From Brucella sp. 21LCYQ03 (GTDB lineage: Bacteria > Pseudomonadota > Alphaproteobacteria > Rhizobiales > Rhizobiaceae), in contig NZ_JAMJWE010000008.1 of assembly GCF_023554105.1 (NCBI RefSeq), positions 124,001 to 188,000 on the forward strand: a stretch of 64,000 bases of DNA. Reading direction: 5' to 3'. Every line of letters starts with the position of its first letter. Within the stretch, counting starts at the first letter, position 1. Shown here piece by piece: positions 8,822 to 17,593 of the stretch. The notes beneath the pieces are model-generated. The model was given only the letters and a program-made list of their open reading frames with translations. It was not told the origin of the DNA and did not search any database. A program made the position numbers and the translations under genes.

Positions 8822-10453
8822 ATGCTGCGTGTGATTTTTTACTTCGCTATCGTCGTTGCTCTGGGGTTTGGTTTCTCATGGCTTGCGGATCGTCCGGGTG
8901 AGCTTGATGTTACCTTTGCAGGCAACCATTATAACGTACCGCTAATTACGGCTGCTGCTGGTGTGGTGGCAATTGTAGCGGCAATTCTGATTCTCTGGTG
9001 GGTGATCAAAAGTACCATTCAGTCGCCTTATACGCTGCGCCGTCATTTTCGTGCGCGCAAACGTGACCGGGGCTATCAGTCGCTTTCAACCGGATTGATT
9101 GCTGCAGGTGCCGGTGATGCGGAAGCAGCGCGCCGTATGACCAAGCAGGCAGGCCAGTTGCTTGATCCTGATCTCGAACCGATGATCAAATTGCTGGAAG
9201 TTCAAACGGCCATGCTTGAAGGCCGCTCGGATGATGCGCGTAAGGCGTTTGAAGCCATGGTTGAGGACCCTGAAACCCGACTTCTGGGCTTGCGCGGACT
9301 TTATATCGAGGCGCAGCGCATGGGTGCACGAGAAGCGGCACGTCACTATGCGACAGAAGCCGCGAAACATGCTCCACAGCTTGAATGGGCTTCTTCTGCC
9401 GTTATGGGGCAGCTTTGCTCGGAAGGCGACTGGGATGGCGCGCTTAAACTGGTGGATGCGCGCAAACAGGCCCTCTCGCATAGCAAGGATGTTGTGAAGA
9501 AGGAGCGTGCAGCGCTTTTGACGGCGAAAGCAATCGCAACCGTTGATGTCGATCATGCAAATGCCAAGGCGATTGCACTTGAGGCCAACAAGCTTGCGCC
9601 TGATCTGGTGCCTGCGGCAGTTGTTGCGGCGCGAGCATTGTTTGCTGATGGCGAAGTCAGGAAAGGGTCGAAGATTCTTGAGGCTGCGTGGAAGCGTGCG
9701 CCGCATCCAGATATTTCATCGACCTATATTTATGGTCGTACTGGCGACACCGTGCAGGACCGTCTCAAGCGGGCAAAGCACCTCGTGACGCTCAGGTCCA
9801 ACAATGCCGAAGGCAGTCTGGCGCTTGCGCGGGCTGCTTATGATGCGGGCGATTATCGTCTGGCGCGTGAAAATGCAGATAAGGTGTTGCGCAGTTCGCC
9901 ACGCGAAAGTGCTTATCTTCTGCTTGCCGACATTGAAGAAGCCGAAACAGGCGATCAGGGCAAGGTGCGTCAGTTGCTTGCGCAGGCGGTTAAAGCACCG
10001 CGCGATCCGGCATGGACGGCTGATGGCTATGTGTCTGAACAGTGGTCACCTGTATCGCCAGTGACCGGACGCCTGAACAGCTTTGAGTGGAAAGTACCTG
10101 TCGAGCAGCTTTCACCGGTGATTGAAGTAGAAAAGCCGGAAATTGCCGCAGCTGATGTAGACAGCAAAGTGATTGTTCCGGTTGAGAAACCTGTCGTGAA
10201 TCCGAAGTTTGAGGATGTGGTTGAAGCCGAGCTTCTGCCAAAGGCTGAGTCTGTGAAGGTTAAGACTGCACCGTCGCAGCCCAAAATTGCCGAGGTCGAA
10301 AAGCCAGCCGTAATCGATGCCGTTGCACCGGAACATGCGGAAGGTAAGGCCGGTGATGCGAAAACGCTTACCGCGCACATTATCGTTGATGATCCGGGCG
10401 TGGACGAAAGTAAGTCATCACAAAAGGCGCAGAACGGCCTTCGCTTGTTTTAG
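8822..10453 (+). CDS. hemY: HemY family haem-biosynthesis-associated membrane protein
   Basis: The product (543 residues) has two N-terminal transmembrane helices (about 1-21 and 39-62) and a long TPR-like helical region typical of the alpha/gammaproteobacterial HemY_N family. This is not the protoporphyrinogen oxidase that shares the name. ATG 8822 is chosen because TAAGGAG, overlapping the mic60 stop, gives a good ribosome site; an upstream in-frame start at 8729 would lie inside mic60. The C-terminal third is Val/Lys/Glu-rich and low in complexity. Confidence 0.9.
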   Translation: MLRVIFYFAIVVALGFGFSWLADRPGELDVTFAGNHYNVPLITAAAGVVAIVAAILILWWVIKSTIQSPYTLRRHFRARKRDRGYQSLSTGLIAAGAGDAEAARRMTKQAGQLLDPDLEPMIKLLEVQTAMLEGRSDDARKAFEAMVEDPETRLLGLRGLYIEAQRMGAREAARHYATEAAKHAPQLEWASSAVMGQLCSEGDWDGALKLVDARKQALSHSKDVVKKERAALLTAKAIATVDVDHANAKAIALEANKLAPDLVPAAVVAARALFADGEVRKGSKILEAAWKRAPHPDISSTYIYGRTGDTVQDRLKRAKHLVTLRSNNAEGSLALARAAYDAGDYRLARENADKVLRSSPRESAYLLLADIEEAETGDQGKVRQLLAQAVKAPRDPAWTADGYVSEQWSPVSPVTGRLNSFEWKVPVEQLSPVIEVEKPEIAAADVDSKVIVPVEKPVVNPKFEDVVEAELLPKAESVKVKTAPSQPKIAEVEKPAVIDAVAPEHAEGKAGDAKTLTAHIIVDDPGVDESKSSQKAQNGLRLF

Positions 10454-10473
10454 AGTTTTTATTGATCGAATGA

Positions 10474-10516
10474 GAGCACATCCCGACAACCGCTTCACAA
10501 TTTCCGGGGTGTGCTC
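10474..10516. repeat. Palindromic mosaic element downstream of hemY
   Basis: GAGCACATCCCG and CGGGGTGTGCTC form an 11-of-12 base-pair stem around ACCGCTTCACAATTTC, a variant of the dispersed ACCGCTTCACACTTTT core. It lies 20 bases after the hemY stop and may protect or end the transcript, although no T-run follows. Confidence 0.6.
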
Positions 10517-10687
10517 TGAAATGGTATTTTTCCTGATAATTTGTTGCCAAAAGACCACGGCCACAGTGTCTTGCGCTGTTGAAACTGCACCATAACTGTT
10601 TGAAGCCTTGTGCCTTGCGCGATCTGCTCGCTATTTTCAACTCTTCTAAAGAGCGCCACCTGGCTGTGTTCCCGTGATGAGGCTGAA

Positions 10688-11179
10688 ATGTTTGATCGTC
10701 TGCTGGATTTTCTCAAAGAGCTGCCGGGCAATAGTCTACGTGAGGGATTGCGCACGCGGGACGAGAAGTTTTCAGATGATGATCCGAGGCTTGCTGCTGG
10801 CGCGCTGATGTTTCATATCATGGATGCCGATGGTGATGCACGCGAGGTCGAACGTGCCAAGCTTTCAGCCATGCTTTCTCAGAAGTATGGACTGAAAGGC
10901 GACGCCCTCAAAAAGCTTATCCGTGCTGCAGAAGAAGCTGATCAGGAATCGATAAACCTGTCCGATTTTACTTCTGTTCTCAAACGTCACCTGGATTATC
11001 AGGCAAGGCTCGATTTTATCATCCTGATGTGGAACATCGTCTATTCTGACGGAATTGCCAGCGAGGTGGAGGTCAATGTTATGTGGCGTATAGCTGATCT
11101 TATTGGGATAAAATCGGCAGAGCGTGATCAGATCGAATCACAAGCCAGATCTGCAAACAGCCCCGTACACGAGGCTTGA
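10688..11179 (+). CDS. TerB family protein
   Basis: A 163-residue all-helical protein with a TerB domain: acidic motifs HIMDADGDAREVE (about 40-52) and MWNIVYSDGIASEVE (about 117-131) mark its two repeats. TerB-like domains are linked to tellurite and metal-stress systems, but this stand-alone chromosomal form has no defined function. ATG 10688 with GAGG upstream matches the family N-terminus; an in-frame ATG at 10610 is less likely. It is followed by a shared bidirectional terminator. Confidence 0.85.
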   Translation: MFDRLLDFLKELPGNSLREGLRTRDEKFSDDDPRLAAGALMFHIMDADGDAREVERAKLSAMLSQKYGLKGDALKKLIRAAEEADQESINLSDFTSVLKRHLDYQARLDFIILMWNIVYSDGIASEVEVNVMWRIADLIGIKSAERDQIESQARSANSPVHEA

Positions 11180-11216
11180 ACAGCATAGTTTGTTCTCTGA
11201 TCGGAATATAGACTTG

Positions 11217-11243
11217 AAAAGGCCGGTATTACCCGGCCTTTTT
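11217..11243. terminator. Bidirectional Rho-independent terminator (TerB gene / aqpZ)
   Basis: AAAAGGCCGG (11217-11226) pairs with CCGGCCTTTT (11233-11242) across a six-base loop, flanked by A and T runs. It can serve both converging genes. Confidence 0.9.
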
Positions 11244-11249
11244 TAATGA

Positions 11250-11936
11250 TCACTCTTTACCGAGCAGACCTTTCCAGATGATGGCGCCGACCGCAGCACC
11301 CACGAGCGGGGCTACCCAGAACAGCCAAAGCTGACCAAGCGCACCCGTCTCAGCAAACAAAGCTGCTGCTGCAGAACGGGCCGGGTTAACCGAAGTATTG
11401 CTGATTGGGATGGCCACAAGATGGATCAGCGTAAGCGAAAGACCAATAGCAATCGGGGCAAAGCCTTTCGGCACTGAAGATGATGTCGAACCTAATATTA
11501 CGATAAGAAAGAATGCAGTCAGCACGATTTCTGCGATCAATGCGGAGGTGAGGCTATAGCCGCCGGGCGATAGTTCACCATAGCCATTGGATGCAAAGCC
11601 GCCGACGGTGAAGCCCGCTTTTCCAGTGGCAATGAGATAGAGAATTGCAGCTGCGGCAATGCCGCCCAAAACTTGCGCAACCCAATAAGGGATAAGGTCT
11701 TTGGCTGGAAAACGACCGGCGACCAGAAGACCCAGAGATACGGCTGGGTTGAAATGACTACCCGAAATGCCCCCAACCGCATAAGCCATCGTTAGAACCG
11801 TTAAGCCGAATGCGAGAGCAACGCCGGCAAAACCAATTCCCAGTTCAGGATAGGCAGCGGCGAATATCGCGCTGCCGCACCCACCAAAAACAAGCCAGAA
11901 TGTCCCGAAAAATTCCGCAGATAATTTATTCAACAT
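11250..11936 (-). CDS. aqpZ: Aquaporin Z
   Basis: This 228-residue channel has six transmembrane helices and the two pore motifs [15 protein letters not shown] (first) and [11 protein letters not shown] (second). It should carry water across the inner membrane. ATG 11936 gives the usual AqpZ start [13 protein letters not shown]; an in-frame ATG at 11960 would add eight unrelated residues. Upstream lies an unusually AT-rich stretch that may hold its promoter. Brucella strains carry a comparable aquaporin gene. Confidence 0.95.
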   Translation of the reverse strand: MLNKLSAEFFGTFWLVFGGCGSAIFAAAYPELGIGFAGVALAFGLTVLTMAYAVGGISGSHFNPAVSLGLLVAGRFPAKDLIPYWVAQVLGGIAAAAILYLIATGKAGFTVGGFASNGYGELSPGGYSLTSALIAEIVLTAFFLIVILGSTSSSVPKGFAPIAIGLSLTLIHLVAIPISNTSVNPARSAAAALFAETGALGQLWLFWVAPLVGAAVGAIIWKGLLGKE

Positions 11937-11979
11937 GGAAGCCCCCCAATGTTGTTGCAATGATACATGCCAATACGAA

Positions 11980-12134
11980 TCATATTTATCAAAATAAATC
12001 CAACATTTTTCTTGATATATTCATATTTATTCTTAAATATTTTTTATAAAGTTTAACAATATTATCCATTATTAAATATAATGATAAACTATATTAGTAT
12101 TTTATTATAAATTATAATTGAATATAAGTTTTAC
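11980..12134. other. AT-rich non-coding tract between aqpZ and the lipoprotein gene
   Basis: Nearly the whole 155 bases are A or T, in sharp contrast to the GC-balanced genes around. No open frame of note is present. It could be the aqpZ promoter and upstream element, a binding site for a nucleoid or AT-hook protein, or the scar of a foreign insertion. The rest of the 375-base gap, up to 12311, holds a run of nine G at 12204-12212 and nothing else I can name. Confidence 0.6.
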
Positions 12135-12311
12135 CATGGCCGCTGATTTGGCCGCTTTGTTGCCTTCATTTAATTCGTGATTGCACTGTGTGTTATATAT
12201 TGCGGGGGGGGGTGGAGGCGCGCTATAAGGCATCTTTCATCCAGATAATTACGATGAAAAGTTATCTTGGCAGTTGGGTGTCTCGTGGGGCGTTAAAGGG
12301 AGTTGCCAGTC

Positions 12312-12587
12312 TTGAATATTCAATTTCAGGCGCGAGCATGCAGACTGGCCTTACAATCGGTAATGTTGGTTTCGGTTGGCGCTGTTTTGTCTGGTTGCGC
12401 AGCCTCGGCGTGGTCTGAAACGGTCAGAATCGACAGTAGGCCTCCTATGCCGACTGAATGTGCTGGGTGGCAACGGATCGACCTTAAGCAACGAACGGCA
12501 ATGGTTCTTCTGCGTGAAGATACCAGGCTTGCCACGGAAATAGATTCTCACAACCTCAAAGGCCGCAATTTAGGCTGTTGGGAATAG
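12312..12587 (+). CDS. Rz1-like small lipoprotein, probable phage spanin remnant
   Basis: The 91-residue product has a lipoprotein signal ending in the lipobox LSGC, then a short mature part with ECAGWQRIDL, HNLKGR and a final GCWE. This Cys-Gly-Trp ... His-Asn ... Gly-Cys-Trp pattern resembles Rz1-like outer-membrane spanins of rhizobial prophages, as I recall them. TTG 12312 is chosen because AAAGGGAG lies nine bases upstream; TTG 12303 and ATG 12363 are alternatives. No holin, endolysin or Rz partner is adjacent, so it is an isolated remnant or a domesticated gene. Confidence 0.55.
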   Translation: MNIQFQARACRLALQSVMLVSVGAVLSGCAASAWSETVRIDSRPPMPTECAGWQRIDLKQRTAMVLLREDTRLATEIDSHNLKGRNLGCWE

Positions 12588-12741
12588 ATCTTTTTTGCAG
12601 ATTTGAAGTTTTATGACGTAACTGTGCCGGCAAAGGGTATGGCTGCGGGATACGTCATTCTGTCGCCCAAATATTTTCCCCAATGCACTGCGTTATAAAA
12701 ACACATTTCTCGCGCAATTTTTACAGGTGATTCCGGTAGAA

Positions 12742-12757
12742 TTAACCTCACATTAAC
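12742..12757 (+). promoter_or_regulatory. CtrA-type box upstream of ftsE
   Basis: TTAA-CCTCACA-TTAAC matches the full alphaproteobacterial CtrA consensus TTAA-N7-TTAAC exactly. It lies 80 bases before the ftsE start in a non-coding gap, a sensible place for cell-cycle control of a division gene. The match is seen; binding is inference. Confidence 0.6.
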
Positions 12758-12837
12758 CATGGGGGTTAAAGGTCGTTCCGGTATCGATTTCATTTTCAGC
12801 GCCTAATGGTGCGCGGACAATTTAGAGAAGCACAGCG

Positions 12838-13497
12838 GTGATACGTTTCGAGAATGTGGGCTTAAGATATGGCATGGGGCCAGAGATCCTGAAGGATGTC
12901 AGCTTTCATATTCCGCCGCGCTCATTCCAGTTTCTGACTGGCCCATCAGGTGCGGGCAAGACCTCGCTGTTGCGACTGCTTTTCATGGCGCTGAAGCCCA
13001 CGCGTGGACTTATCAATATTTTTGGTAAAGATGTCGCGCGTCTCGACCATAAAGCTGTACCGTTACTTCGGCGCCGTATTGGAATTGTGTTTCAGGATTT
13101 TCGCCTGCTTGACCATATGACGACCTATGAAAACGTTGCGCTTCCACTGCGTGTACGCGGGAAAGAAGAAGCCACTTATCGACATGAAGTCGAAGAGCTT
13201 TTGCATTGGGTTGGTCTTGGTGATCGTATGAACGTGCTGCCACCTGTACTTTCGGGCGGAGAAAAGCAGCGCGCTGCGATCGCACGTGCGCTGATTGATC
13301 AGCCGGAACTGCTGTTGGCCGATGAGCCCACAGGCAATGTCGATCCACCACTCGCAAAACGTTTGTTGCGGCTTTTCGCTGAGCTTAATCGTTCGGGTAC
13401 TGCGGTTATTATTGCGACGCATGATCTATCTTTGATGGATCAGGTCAATGCTCGCCGTATGATCATAGAACATGGGCGGCTCGATATTTATGAATAA
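12838..13497 (+). CDS. ftsE: Cell division ATP-binding protein FtsE
   Basis: FtsE (219 residues) is the ABC ATPase of the FtsEX complex, which couples the divisome to peptidoglycan hydrolases at the septum. Walker A GPSGAGKT (35-42), signature LSGGEKQRAA (about 140) and Walker B LLLADEPTG are intact. The start codon is GTG 12838, giving MIRFENVGLRYG. ftsX overlaps its 3' end. An exact CtrA box lies upstream. Confidence 0.96.
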   Translation: MIRFENVGLRYGMGPEILKDVSFHIPPRSFQFLTGPSGAGKTSLLRLLFMALKPTRGLINIFGKDVARLDHKAVPLLRRRIGIVFQDFRLLDHMTTYENVALPLRVRGKEEATYRHEVEELLHWVGLGDRMNVLPPVLSGGEKQRAAIARALIDQPELLLADEPTGNVDPPLAKRLLRLFAELNRSGTAVIIATHDLSLMDQVNARRMIIEHGRLDIYE

Positions 13498-14527
13498 CGC
13501 GAGCAGAAATGGACAAAGCGCTTTCGCGAAAGCCATGACAGATCTCCGCATACGCTTTGAAGATCTCAAAGATATGCTGCTGGTGCGCATTGGTAAACGC
13601 AGGAAGCGTCAGGGGCCAAATCCGATCGTTCCGGATGGAAGTGTAACCGGGACAGCTCTGGTCACCGTGATTGCGATTATGACCTTTCTTGCCTGCCTCA
13701 CGCTTGGCGGCGTTACCCTTGTGCGAACATCGGCTGCGCAATGGCAAAGCCAGATTGCACGTGAGGCAACCATCCAGATCAGACCTGTCGACGGGCTGGA
13801 CATGGAAAAGGCTCTGTCGGATGCCAGCAGAATTGCGCGCGGTTTTTCCGGGGTCAAAGACACCAATATTATCGACAAGGACGCAACGGCACGGCTGCTT
13901 GAACCATGGCTTGGCAGTGGCCTGAATATTGACGAACTGCCGGTGCCGCGTCTTGTCGTTGTTACGATTGATGAAAATGCGCCGCCGGATTTTGAAACCA
14001 TGCGGGCGGAGATTTCGCGCGCTATTCCAAGTGCGAGTTTTGATGATCACCGCACATGGGTCGACAGGCTCGTTTCGATGGCCAATACGACTGTGCTTAT
14101 AGGTACTGGCGTTCTGTCACTGGTGATTGCTGCAACGGTTTTGACGGTGATTTTCGCCACGCGCGGCGCGATGTCAGGCAACGGCCATATCATTGAGGTT
14201 CTGCATTTCATCGGCGCAGAATCGAAGTTTGTGGCGCGCGAATTTGAATGGCACTTCTTCCGGACGGCGCTGAAAGGTGCCTTGTTTGGCGGCGGTGCTG
14301 CTATGTTCGTGTTCTTATGTTTTTCCTGGTGGGCATCGCGACGTATGGGAACGCCGGCTGGCGATCAGGCCGCGGCCATGTTTGGCAATTTCGCGATTGG
14401 TCGTGAAGGCTATATCGGTGCTGCAGCAATCATCATTCTTGTGAGCTTTTTGACGATGCTGACAAGTCGGCTGACGGTTGTTCGTCAGCTTGCGACGATG
14501 GATGGTCCGGGAGTGCGGGCTGAATGA
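13490..14527 (+). CDS. ftsX: Cell division permease FtsX
   Basis: The protein (345 residues from ATG 13490, 351 from ATG 13472) has the FtsX layout: a basic cytoplasmic N-terminus, a first transmembrane helix around VTVIAIMTFLACLTLGGVTL, a periplasmic domain, and three C-terminal helices. ATG 13490 sits inside TATGAATAA, overlapping the ftsE stop, which suits coupled translation. It partners FtsE at the septum. The downstream DUF218 gene overlaps its stop by ATGA. Confidence 0.92.
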   Translation: MNNASRNGQSAFAKAMTDLRIRFEDLKDMLLVRIGKRRKRQGPNPIVPDGSVTGTALVTVIAIMTFLACLTLGGVTLVRTSAAQWQSQIAREATIQIRPVDGLDMEKALSDASRIARGFSGVKDTNIIDKDATARLLEPWLGSGLNIDELPVPRLVVVTIDENAPPDFETMRAEISRAIPSASFDDHRTWVDRLVSMANTTVLIGTGVLSLVIAATVLTVIFATRGAMSGNGHIIEVLHFIGAESKFVAREFEWHFFRTALKGALFGGGAAMFVFLCFSWWASRRMGTPAGDQAAAMFGNFAIGREGYIGAAAIIILVSFLTMLTSRLTVVRQLATMDGPGVRAE

Positions 14528-15384
14528 CAGCTTTTTTTGCTAATACCGATCGCAAATCGCGAATTTCGAGCAGCTTTCCGACATATCGCCGCAATGGTAG
14601 CTATGATGGCAAGTTGAACGAAAACGCAGTTGAATATCGGGAAAGCAATGATGCAGCGGCAAGCCAAGAGACAGGGGCGCATATGGGCGCTGTGGTATGG
14701 CGCCGCAGTAGCACTATTGACGCGCCCTCTGGCCTTGCACTGGCGGGCGTTAAATTTCTATGGTCGCTTTTAATGCGTGTATTCCGTCGACTTCAGCCTG
14801 TTTCAATTTTTCTGTTTTTGGTGATTGTCGCCTTTTTGATCGGCTTTGTTGCGTTCAGTGAGAAAGTGACAAGCATGCAATCGCCTGTATTGGATACGCC
14901 CGCTGATGCAATTGTCGTTCTGACAGGTGGTCAGTCGCGTATTCAGGTGGCACTTGATCTTTTGAAAGATAAGCAAGGCAAGCGGCTGCTGATCAGTGGC
15001 GTGCATCCTTCGACCAATGAAAAAGATTTGCAGCGCGCTACGCATACCGATGCGAGCCTGTTTAACTGTTGCGTCGATCTTGATCGCTCAGCGCTGAATA
15101 CAGTGGGGAATGCGACTGAAAGTGAACGCTGGATACGCGCCAACAAGTATCATCGTGTGATTGTCGTTACGAACAATTACCACATCCCACGCAGTATTCT
15201 TGAGATGTCATCGCGGATGCAGGACGTGGAATTCGTGCCTTATCCGGTGGTCAATGGTGAGAAGCGTGCTCATAGCTGGGTGGCTGAAAGCGATACGCTC
15301 CGCGTGTTATTTATTGAGTATATCAAATATATTGGCGCAGCCATTCGTGTGGGCGGGGCGAAGATTTTCGGCGAAGCCGCCTAA
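14524..15384 (+). CDS. YdcF/ElyC-like DUF218 membrane protein
   Basis: This 286-residue protein has a long soluble N-terminus (about 85 residues), one transmembrane helix (about 93-113) and a periplasmic DUF218 domain with DAIVVLTGGQSRI and VVTNNYHIPRS. E. coli relatives SanA and ElyC affect envelope integrity and peptidoglycan precursors. The ATGA overlap with ftsX puts it in the ftsEX operon and suggests an envelope role during division. Function is inferred. Confidence 0.85.
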   Translation: MTAFFANTDRKSRISSSFPTYRRNGSYDGKLNENAVEYRESNDAAASQETGAHMGAVVWRRSSTIDAPSGLALAGVKFLWSLLMRVFRRLQPVSIFLFLVIVAFLIGFVAFSEKVTSMQSPVLDTPADAIVVLTGGQSRIQVALDLLKDKQGKRLLISGVHPSTNEKDLQRATHTDASLFNCCVDLDRSALNTVGNATESERWIRANKYHRVIVVTNNYHIPRSILEMSSRMQDVEFVPYPVVNGEKRAHSWVAESDTLRVLFIEYIKYIGAAIRVGGAKIFGEAA

Positions 15385-15533
15385 TCCTTTCGAGATCGTG
15401 CGCAAATGATCATCTTGCAAAACGATTTCCTTATGGAAAATTCTCGGCTTCCTGATATATCGGGTGCCGCTGCTTTCTCAGAAAAGCCTCCAGTTTCTCT
15501 GCTTAGTTGCTTCAAATGCTACAATTTGGAGCG

Positions 15534-16364
15534 ATGGGTATAACCAAGGTTATCGCCGATACGATGCTTCTCTATCTGCGCTCCATTTTGTTCAATCTCG
15601 CCTTCTACATCGGCACGTTTGTGCAGATGGTTCTTTACACACCATTTTACTTTTTGCTTCCGCGCAAGAAGGCATGGATCGTGCCGAAGACATGGGCACG
15701 CGTTAATCTGTGGTTGCAGAAATATATTGCAGGCACCGACTACGTGATTGAAGGCCTCGAGAATATTCCTGAAGGCGCTTATATCGTCGCGCCAAAGCAT
15801 CAGTCGGCATGGGACACTTATGCATTCCTACCGCAGCTGGATGATCCGGTTTTGATCCTCAAACGGGAATTGATGCGGATACCTCTGTTTGGCTGGTATG
15901 TCGCGAAAATGGAAATGATCCCGGTTGATCGTGGATCGCGCGTAAAGGCACTGCATTCGATTACAGTTGGTGCGCAGAAGGCGATTTCGGAAGGCCGTCA
16001 GATTCTGATTTATCCTGAAGGCACACGTCGTTCACCGGGAGCGCCGCCAGAATATAAATACGGTATCGTGCATCTTTATGATGCGCTCAAACTTCCAGTT
16101 TTGCCTATCGCGCACAATGCCGGGCTTTACTGGCCGCGCCGCAAGTTCTTTCGCTTTCCCGGCACAATTCGTTGCAGAGTCTTGCCACTCATTCCAGCAG
16201 GACTGGAAAAAGAAGAGTTTCTGCGTCGTCTGATCGAAACGACGGAGACGGCTTGCGATGAACTGCTTGTTGCAGCAAGCCGCGATGTTAATGCACCACC
16301 TATGCCACCGACAGCCGTGCAACGGTTGAAGGAACTCAGTGAAACAACCACAACTCCCGAATAA
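15534..16364 (+). CDS. plsC: 1-acyl-sn-glycerol-3-phosphate acyltransferase
   Basis: PlsC-type enzyme (276 residues) that converts lysophosphatidic acid to phosphatidic acid at the inner membrane. It carries the HX4D catalytic motif HQSAWD (about residues 87-92) and the substrate motif YPEGTRRSPG, after an N-terminal membrane helix. The start is uncertain: ATG 15534 has GGAG very close by; TTG 15507 and ATG 15564 are alternatives. A third acyltransferase-type cue is PVLPIAHNAG. It follows the ftsEX unit after a 149-base gap. Confidence 0.93.
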   Translation: MGITKVIADTMLLYLRSILFNLAFYIGTFVQMVLYTPFYFLLPRKKAWIVPKTWARVNLWLQKYIAGTDYVIEGLENIPEGAYIVAPKHQSAWDTYAFLPQLDDPVLILKRELMRIPLFGWYVAKMEMIPVDRGSRVKALHSITVGAQKAISEGRQILIYPEGTRRSPGAPPEYKYGIVHLYDALKLPVLPIAHNAGLYWPRRKFFRFPGTIRCRVLPLIPAGLEKEEFLRRLIETTETACDELLVAASRDVNAPPMPPTAVQRLKELSETTTTPE

Positions 16365-16483
16365 CTCGATTGCGCTTTGTTACGTCAGAGGGAACGACAA
16401 TTCGTCACGTTTTGTTGAAACTTCGTTTTTCTTGCACGCAAACATGAAACCCGTTATCAGAGCGCGACACGAAAGGACCCATC

Positions 16484-17014
16484 ATGAATATTGATGCTAT
16501 CTCGATTGGTAAGAATCCGCCAGAAGACATCAACGTAATCATCGAAGTGCCAGTTGGCGGACAGCCGATCAAGTACGAGATGGACAAAGAAGCTGGTGCC
16601 CTGATTGTGGACCGTTTCCTTTATACGCCGATGACCTATCCGGGCAATTACGGCTTTGTCCCGCATACGCTTTCAGAAGATGGCGATCCGATCGACGTTC
16701 TGGTCTGCAATACCCGTCCGCTGATCCCGGGTTGCGTGATTAACTGCCGCCCAATCGGCGTTCTGGTCATGGAAGACAATTCCGGCAAGGACGAGAAGAT
16801 CATCGCAGTTCCTTCGCCAAAGCTGACACAGCGCTACGAAAAGGTGCATGATTATTCCGATCTTCCGGAAATCACACTCAAGCAGATTGCGCATTTCTTT
16901 GAGCACTACAAAGATCTGGAACCAGGTAAGTGGGTTAAGATTGGTGACTGGGGTGATGAAGATTACGCACGCAAGTTCATCGTTGAAGCGATTGAACGCG
17001 CTAAGGGCAAATAA
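16484..17014 (+). CDS. ppa: Inorganic pyrophosphatase (family I)
   Basis: Ppa (176 residues, normal bacterial length) hydrolyses pyrophosphate released by biosynthetic reactions. The metal-binding signature DGDPID is at residues 66-71, preceded by [15 protein letters not shown] lies upstream of ATG 16484. A strong bidirectional terminator follows, so it is probably a single-gene unit. Confidence 0.97.
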   Translation: MNIDAISIGKNPPEDINVIIEVPVGGQPIKYEMDKEAGALIVDRFLYTPMTYPGNYGFVPHTLSEDGDPIDVLVCNTRPLIPGCVINCRPIGVLVMEDNSGKDEKIIAVPSPKLTQRYEKVHDYSDLPEITLKQIAHFFEHYKDLEPGKWVKIGDWGDEDYARKFIVEAIERAKGK

Positions 17015-17036
17015 TTTGCCTTACAGAGTTTAAAAA

Positions 17037-17066
17037 AACACCCGGATGAAAGTCCGGGTGTTTTTG
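17037..17066. terminator. Bidirectional terminator between ppa and the YggT gene
   Basis: AACACCCGGA (17037-17046) pairs with TCCGGGTGTT (17053-17062) over a six-base loop, with A-run and T-run flanks. It serves both converging genes. Confidence 0.93.
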
Positions 17067-17090
17067 TTTGTTTGGTGATGTGCTGGCTTC

Positions 17091-17381
17091 TTACAGAAGA
17101 GCAGGAAGCAGCGTTGTCCACATGAACTGGCGAATGAAGAAGATAATCAGCAGCAGAACGATTGGCGAAAGATCGATGCCACCAAGATTTGGCAGGATGT
17201 TGCGGATCGGACGCAGAACCGGCTCGGTAACTTTGTAAAGAAACTCGCCGATTGAAGCCACGAAACGGTTGGAAGAATTGACGACGTTGAACGCATAGAG
17301 CCATGAGAAAATGGCACTTGCGATGATGATCCACGTATAGATATCGAGCGCCAGATCAATGGTGCGAAACAATGCGATCAT
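17091..17381 (-). CDS. YggT family membrane protein
   Basis: A 96-residue inner-membrane protein with two hydrophobic segments (about 8-29 and 67-93) around a conserved loop [20 protein letters not shown], the hallmark of the YggT/Ycf19 family. Relatives are linked to cofactor assembly or osmotic tolerance; no firm function is known. Good GAGAAG ribosome site upstream of ATG 17381. It is a lone minus-strand gene between ppa and a membrane protein of unknown family. Confidence 0.93.
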   Translation of the reverse strand: MIALFRTIDLALDIYTWIIIASAIFSWLYAFNVVNSSNRFVASIGEFLYKVTEPVLRPIRNILPNLGGIDLSPIVLLLIIFFIRQFMWTTLLPALL

Positions 17382-17593
17382 AAAGTCTTCTCCTTGAGAA
17401 TTTTCCGAGATGTAGCGGTTGCATTCGTCAAGAACAAGGGCTTGGCCTTCTGTTTCTCATAGTGTTTACCCACCTGTGTACGGATGACATTGACTACGGG
17501 CTTGTATAACAATCTGAATGAGGATGGGGTTCAGTCCATTTTGATCGTATTTCTCGTCTGCGTTGCAACGTCTTTACAGGCAACTTATCGACT

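Noticed and set aside
9086-9706. 206-codon open frame on the minus strand
   Set aside because: Antisense to hemY; rich in Arg, Cys and His as expected of a shadow frame.
12188-12418. 76-codon plus-strand frame ahead of the lipoprotein
   Set aside because: It starts next to the G9 run, overlaps the better-supported lipoprotein frame and has no recognisable features.
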